Positions 5,480-9,023 of a stretch of 9,023 nucleotides of DNA are shown in pieces. The notes below the pieces were generated by a model, which ran no database searches, had not been told where the DNA came from, and saw only the letters and a program-made list of their open reading frames with translations. Position numbers and translations under genes: made by a program. Each line of letters starts with the position of its first letter. The first letter of the stretch is position 1. Source of the DNA: Bacteroidales bacterium (GTDB lineage Bacteria > Bacteroidota > Bacteroidia > Bacteroidales > WRGA01); NCBI GenBank assembly GCA_031279795.1, contig JAITHZ010000142.1, positions 1 through 9,023 of the forward strand. Direction: 5' to 3'.

Positions 5480-7180
5480 ATGGAACAAATAACAGGAAGT
5501 CAAGCGTTGATGCAGTCGCTTATTGCAGAAGAAATTGACACGATTTTTGGGTATCCGGGTGGAGCCATTATGCCGGTATTCGACAGTTTATATGATTATC
5601 ATCACAAGATAAACCATGTGCTGGTGCGGCACGAACAGGGTGCGACTCATGCAGCGCAAGGTTATGCGCGTGTTTCAGGGAAAGTGGGCGTGGCTTTGCT
5701 GACCTCCGGGCCAGGTGCAACAAATGCCATCACTGGCATTGCCGACGCCATGATTGACAGCACGCCGCTGGTGGTCATCACAGGACAGGTGAGTTCGCGA
5801 CTTCTTGGAAGCGATGCTTTTCAGGAAACCGACGTTGTGGGCATTACTCTGCCGATTACGAAATGGGCTTACCAGATTCGTCATGCCGAAGAAGTGCCAT
5901 GGGCAGTAGCGCGTGCTTTCTACATTGCATCCACCGGACGTCCGGGCGTGGTAGTGCTGGATTTTGCCAGAGATGCTCAAACGGGTATGCTGGATTTCAA
6001 TTACAAAAAAATTACTTTTATTCGTAGTTATCAGCCTGTGCCTGACATCGAAATGGATAAAATCAACGAAGCGGCGCAATTAATTAACTGTGCCAAAAAA
6101 CCGTTGGCTTTGGTCGGGCAAGGCGTATTGCTGGGGCATGCCGAAGCGGAGTTGAAGACTTTTCTCGAAAAAGCCGATATTCCTGCAGCATGGACTATAT
6201 TGGGCGCATCGGCCATGCCGTCGGCCTATCCGTTGAATGTTGGGATGCTGGGGATGCACGGCAATGTTGCACCCAACCGGATGACTAACGAATGTGACTT
6301 GCTGATTGCTATTGGTATGCGTTTCGACGACCGTGTAACAGGTGATTTGAAAACCTATGCCCGTCAAGCAAAAGTTATCCACTTCGACATCGACCCTGCT
6401 GAAATTGATAAAAACGTAAAAACTGCCGTTGCTGTTTTAGGGAATGTTAAAGATACACTTCCTGCTGTAACTCGTTTATTGAAAGATAACAAGCATACTG
6501 GATGGCGAAATGTTTTCAAACCTTTTGATACGTTGGAGTACGAAAATGTTATCGAAAAAGAAATTTTCCCCGTCGAAGGCGTATTAAAAATGGGCGAAGT
6601 TGTGCATCAAGTATCGGAAGCCGTCAAACACGAGGCCATCGTTGTAACGGACGTTGGACAAAACCAGATGATGGGAATCCGGTATTCCAAATTCAACCAT
6701 TCGCGCAGCTGCGTAACATCCGGCGGATTAGGTACGATGGGATTTGGGCTTCCGGCAGCCATCGGAGCAAAGTTCGGCGCTCCCGATCGCATGGTTTGCC
6801 TGTACGTTGGCGATGGCGGTTTGCAAATGACTGTTCAGGAATTGGGAACTGTCATGCAATCGAACGTAAACATAAAAATTATTGTGTTGAACAATAACTT
6901 TCTGGGCATGGTTCGTCAGTGGCAGGAATTGTTTTTTCAGAAACGTTATTCAGAAACAGTTATGAAAAATCCCGACTTTGTTGCTCTCGCCGCAGCATAC
7001 GGCATTGCTGGACGGAAAGTAACGCAGCGGGAAGAACTGGATAGCGCCATCGACGAAATGTTGAATCACAATGGCGCTTATTTGCTGGAAGTTATGGTTA
7101 AGGAAAAAGGAATGGTTTACCCCATGATTCCTGCCGGAACCTGCGTAACGAATATTCTGCTTGGAGATGAGAATGGCTAA
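5480..7180 (+). CDS. ilvB: Acetolactate (acetohydroxyacid) synthase large subunit
   Basis: The 566-residue product is a ThDP-, Mg- and FAD-dependent cytoplasmic enzyme that condenses pyruvate with pyruvate or 2-oxobutyrate, the first common step of branched-chain amino acid synthesis. The N-terminal ThDP-binding domain has GYPGGAIMPVFD (24-35), the catalytic Glu in RHEQGATHAAQGYAR (E52) and TSGPGATN (75-82). The middle domain has GMLGMHG (255-261) and GMRFDDRVTGDL (279-290). The C-terminal domain has the diphosphate/metal motif GDGGLQMTVQEL (444-455), ending with the paired Asn at 471-473, then FLGMVRQWQELFF. The length matches the family's usual 560-570. I chose the ATG at 5480 because similarity to the family begins at MEQITGSQALMQ; an in-frame GTG at 5432 would add 16 unmatched residues. 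The gene has its own promoter and no ilvD, ilvN or ilvC beside it, which is unusual because the regulatory small subunit is normally encoded next to it. Confidence 0.96.
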   Translation: MEQITGSQALMQSLIAEEIDTIFGYPGGAIMPVFDSLYDYHHKINHVLVRHEQGATHAAQGYARVSGKVGVALLTSGPGATNAITGIADAMIDSTPLVVITGQVSSRLLGSDAFQETDVVGITLPITKWAYQIRHAEEVPWAVARAFYIASTGRPGVVVLDFARDAQTGMLDFNYKKITFIRSYQPVPDIEMDKINEAAQLINCAKKPLALVGQGVLLGHAEAELKTFLEKADIPAAWTILGASAMPSAYPLNVGMLGMHGNVAPNRMTNECDLLIAIGMRFDDRVTGDLKTYARQAKVIHFDIDPAEIDKNVKTAVAVLGNVKDTLPAVTRLLKDNKHTGWRNVFKPFDTLEYENVIEKEIFPVEGVLKMGEVVHQVSEAVKHEAIVVTDVGQNQMMGIRYSKFNHSRSCVTSGGLGTMGFGLPAAIGAKFGAPDRMVCLYVGDGGLQMTVQELGTVMQSNVNIKIIVLNNNFLGMVRQWQELFFQKRYSETVMKNPDFVALAAAYGIAGRKVTQREELDSAIDEMLNHNGAYLLEVMVKEKGMVYPMIPAGTCVTNILLGDENG

Positions 7181-7242
7181 CGGTTTATCCTGCAAATCGA
7201 ATAACTGAATGAAACACAGGTGTTGACAAATATTCCACTCCA

Positions 7243-7288
7243 GCAGAAGGAAAATATTTCATTTCAGCCGAATTGTTTTTCCTTCTGC
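7243..7288 (+). terminator. Inverted repeat between convergent genes, possible ilvB terminator
   Basis: GCAGAAGGAAAA (7243-7254) and TTTTCCTTCTGC (7277-7288) are a perfect 12 bp inverted repeat with a 22 nt loop. Five nt later comes T7 (7294-7300) on the plus strand. It lies 62 bp after the ilvB stop and straddles the stop codon of the oppositely oriented oxidoreductase gene. The long loop and the offset of the T tract make it a moderate candidate for ending ilvB transcription. Confidence 0.45.
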
Positions 7289-8359
7289 AGCGCTTTTTTT
7301 AGCTGCATCTAAAATTGTGACCACAATCAAATTGTTTTCCAGCGATGATAAATCTGTTGGTTTTACATTGAATTTGCCGGAAATGACGTTGGCAAAATAA
7401 CTAAAAGGTTCTTTGGTATCCATTGGAAATTCAGTAATTTTCTCATTTTTAACCGGTAATTCGCGAGTTAGCCGATATTCCAAATCTGTTGCATTCAGCG
7501 CTTTCACGTATCCAGCTTTTCCGTAGATTTCGATATCTTTCCTGTCAACCGGCCAATTCCATGAGCCTTGAATAATGGCTTGTGCATGAGAATATTCCAA
7601 CAAAATGGTTGCCTGATCATCTACGTTGGGGTATACTTCCGGCTTAATCTGCTGCAAAACAGCCGTAACGGAAGTTGGAAGCACGTTTTTCATCAGCCAA
7701 GTGGCTAAGTTAGCGCCGTAACATCCGAAATCGGTTACGGCTCCACCTCCATTCTGTACGGGGTCGGTCAACCATGCAAGAAATTCTTCGCTGCAGCCTA
7801 TTTCTCGTGGCCCTTTGTGGCCGTCGTGGACAAGAATTTTATTAATTGCTCCGATTTCCGGTTGGGATACAGCCAGTTCGAATGCTCTGTAATGTGCAGG
7901 ATACCATGTTGTTTCATAATTTGTTAACAGATGAATCCTGTATTTTTCGGCTAACTGCGCCATTTTCTGTGCATGCGTGGAATTAACGGCTAATGGCTTT
8001 TCTACCATTACGTGTACACCTTTCGGCGCACAGACTTCCACAGTATGCAGATGTTCGTAAATGGAATTAAATGCAACTACCCCCTGCGGATTTGTGCTGT
8101 CAATCATGGTTGCCAAATCGTCGTATACGATATTCGTACTGAATCCGTAACGTTTTGCCAAGCGTTGTACCAGTTCGCCATTTTTTTCGCTAATTCCGAC
8201 AAGCTGAATATCGGAACGCTGTCCCAAATCGCGCAACAGGCCGTGAATGTGATCGTGCGACAGTCCGTCGATTCCAATTCGAACCGGAGCTGACTGTGCA
8301 AAAGTGTATTCTTCTGCAAAACAGCAAATTATGCCAAGTAAAATCAATCGTACTTTCAT
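7259..8359 (-). CDS. Exported Gfo/Idh/MocA-family oxidoreductase
   Basis: The 366-residue product starts with a Sec-type signal peptide: MKVR, a hydrophobic core LILLGIICCFA, and TFAQ at 19-22. No twin-arginine motif is visible. The Rossmann segment begins VRIGIDGLSHDHIHGLL (26-42), the 'HDH' variant of the nucleotide-binding loop rather than GxGxxG. The family's EKP motif is at 120-122 (HVMVEKPLAV). The C-terminal sheet domain includes GGGAVTDFGCYGANLATWL (204-222), where Tyr 214 stands at the position often held by His, as in glucose-fructose oxidoreductase-like members. The family uses NAD(P) to oxidise or reduce sugars, polyols and related compounds; the substrate cannot be told. It follows dut by 47 bp with no consensus promoter between, so it is probably the last gene of a prfB-dut operon. 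It is convergent with ilvB. Periplasmic location is inferred from the signal peptide. Confidence 0.88.
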   Translation of the reverse strand: MKVRLILLGIICCFAEEYTFAQSAPVRIGIDGLSHDHIHGLLRDLGQRSDIQLVGISEKNGELVQRLAKRYGFSTNIVYDDLATMIDSTNPQGVVAFNSIYEHLHTVEVCAPKGVHVMVEKPLAVNSTHAQKMAQLAEKYRIHLLTNYETTWYPAHYRAFELAVSQPEIGAINKILVHDGHKGPREIGCSEEFLAWLTDPVQNGGGAVTDFGCYGANLATWLMKNVLPTSVTAVLQQIKPEVYPNVDDQATILLEYSHAQAIIQGSWNWPVDRKDIEIYGKAGYVKALNATDLEYRLTRELPVKNEKITEFPMDTKEPFSYFANVISGKFNVKPTDLSSLENNLIVVTILDAAKKSAAEGKTIRLK

Positions 8360-8406
8360 GAAAATTTATCTAAAAAGTGATGAAAAAAATTAGGTATTTT
8401 TGTTTT

Positions 8407-8841
8407 TCAATTGTTTCCTGTATGACCGAATCCGCCGACGCCACGTTCGGTTTTGTTCAGCGTTTCCACTTCGTCCCACGTCACGCTCGCATGGGCAGCT
8501 ACGACCATTTGGCAGATGCGTTCTCCGTCCTGGACGATAAAATCATCGTTCGACAGATTGACGAGAATGGCGCAGATTTCTCCGCGATAATCGGCGTCGA
8601 TGGTTCCGGGCGAATTGACCAGCCCGATGCCATGTTTGATGGCCAGCCCGCTTCTTGGTCTGATTTGCGCTTCGTATCCTTCGGGAAGTTCGATATACAA
8701 GCCTGTGGGTATTAGCTTTCTTTCCAAAGGTCGCAACAGCACCGGTTCGTTCAGGTTGGCACGAATATCCATTCCTGCCGATAAGTTCGTCGAATAGGCG
8801 GGCAACGGATGTTTAGATTGATTTATTATTCTTATTTTCAT
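8407..8841 (-). CDS. dut: Deoxyuridine 5'-triphosphate nucleotidohydrolase (dUTPase)
   Basis: The 144-residue product hydrolyses dUTP to dUMP and pyrophosphate, keeping uracil out of DNA and supplying dTMP synthesis. It is a homotrimeric cytoplasmic enzyme. All five family motifs are present in order: AGMDIRA (22-28), PRSGLAIKHG (62-71), NSPGTIDADYRGE (76-88) with D82 as the expected catalytic base, GERICQM (106-112) and the C-terminal arm RGVGGFGHTG (133-142). In the arm a His replaces the usual Ser of GGFGSTG. The length is normal for the trimeric family. It starts 14 bp after the prfB stop and is followed 47 bp later by the oxidoreductase gene, all on the same strand, which suggests cotranscription. 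Confidence 0.96.
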   Translation of the reverse strand: MKIRIINQSKHPLPAYSTNLSAGMDIRANLNEPVLLRPLERKLIPTGLYIELPEGYEAQIRPRSGLAIKHGIGLVNSPGTIDADYRGEICAILVNLSNDDFIVQDGERICQMVVAAHASVTWDEVETLNKTERGVGGFGHTGNN

Positions 8842-8855
8842 AACATTAGTAATAG

Positions 8856-9023
8856 TTATTCATCTCCAAATTCCATCAGGTAAGCTTTGATAAATTCGTC
8901 CAAATCGCCGTTCATAACGCCTTGCACGTCGGATGTCTGATAATTGGTGCGGTGGTCTTTTACTCTGCGGTCGTCGAAAACATACGAACGGATTTGCGAA
9001 CCCCATTCGATTTTCTTTTTTCC
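8856..9023 (-). CDS. prfB: Peptide chain release factor 2, C-terminal end only
   Basis: The last 55 codons and the TAA stop (8858-8856) are in the window; the rest lies beyond the right edge. The segment reads IEWGSQIRSYVFDDRRVKDH, then RTNYQTSDVQGVMNGDLDEF and IKAYLMEFGDE. 'GSQIRSYV.DD.R.KD.RT' and 'G.LD.FI.A.L' are the C-terminal signature of RF2, which recognises UAA and UGA stop codons, and differ from RF1. The programmed frameshift site typical of prfB would be outside the window. It is the first visible gene of the leftward prfB-dut-oxidoreductase group. Confidence 0.93.
   Translation of the reverse strand, partial: GKKKIEWGSQIRSYVFDDRRVKDHRTNYQTSDVQGVMNGDLDEFIKAYLMEFGDE

Noticed and set aside
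8377..8715. A 112-codon plus-strand frame over dut.
   Set aside because: It is antisense to dut, whose five motifs prove the minus-strand frame.

Overview
The window looks like chromosomal DNA of a member of the Bacteroidetes, most likely Bacteroidales. The evidence is three promoters matching the phylum-specific sigma consensus (TTTG at -33, TAnnTTTG at -7), A-rich upstream regions without Shine-Dalgarno sites, and secreted proteins with the Bacteroidetes-type 'GIN/ILT...P.SAL.V....KGVL.P.L' N-terminus. I cannot name a genus.

Layout, left to right. (1) 1-4473, minus strand: two tandem paralogous genes for large secreted, Ig-like multi-domain proteins. The upstream copy (853 aa) is complete. 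The downstream copy runs off the left edge after about 626 codons. The complete copy ends in a domain that reads like a ThuA/class I glutamine-amidotransferase fold. (2) 4474-5479: about 1 kb of AT-rich DNA without a large gene. It holds two diverged direct copies, about 350 bp apart, of a 175-183 bp cassette. Each copy has a near-invariant AT block, a consensus promoter, a short 5' leader and a small minus-strand reading frame starting MQIDKK. One small frame (26 codons) is closed by its own intrinsic terminator. The other (72 codons, signal-peptide-like) lies 97 bp upstream of the surface-protein genes and may share their transcript. (3) 5383-7180, plus strand: a promoter and the gene for the acetolactate synthase large subunit (ilvB), with no small-subunit gene beside it. 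(4) 7259-9023, minus strand: a probable operon of prfB (release factor 2, 3' end only), dut (dUTPase) and an exported Gfo/Idh/MocA-type oxidoreductase, convergent with ilvB.

The ilvB, dut and prfB part is ordinary housekeeping content. The left half is accessory. The most interesting signal is the duplicated promoter-leader-small-ORF cassette in front of the tandem surface-protein genes. It suggests a repeated expression unit whose downstream coding parts differ or have been lost. No RNA gene, insertion sequence or CRISPR array was seen.
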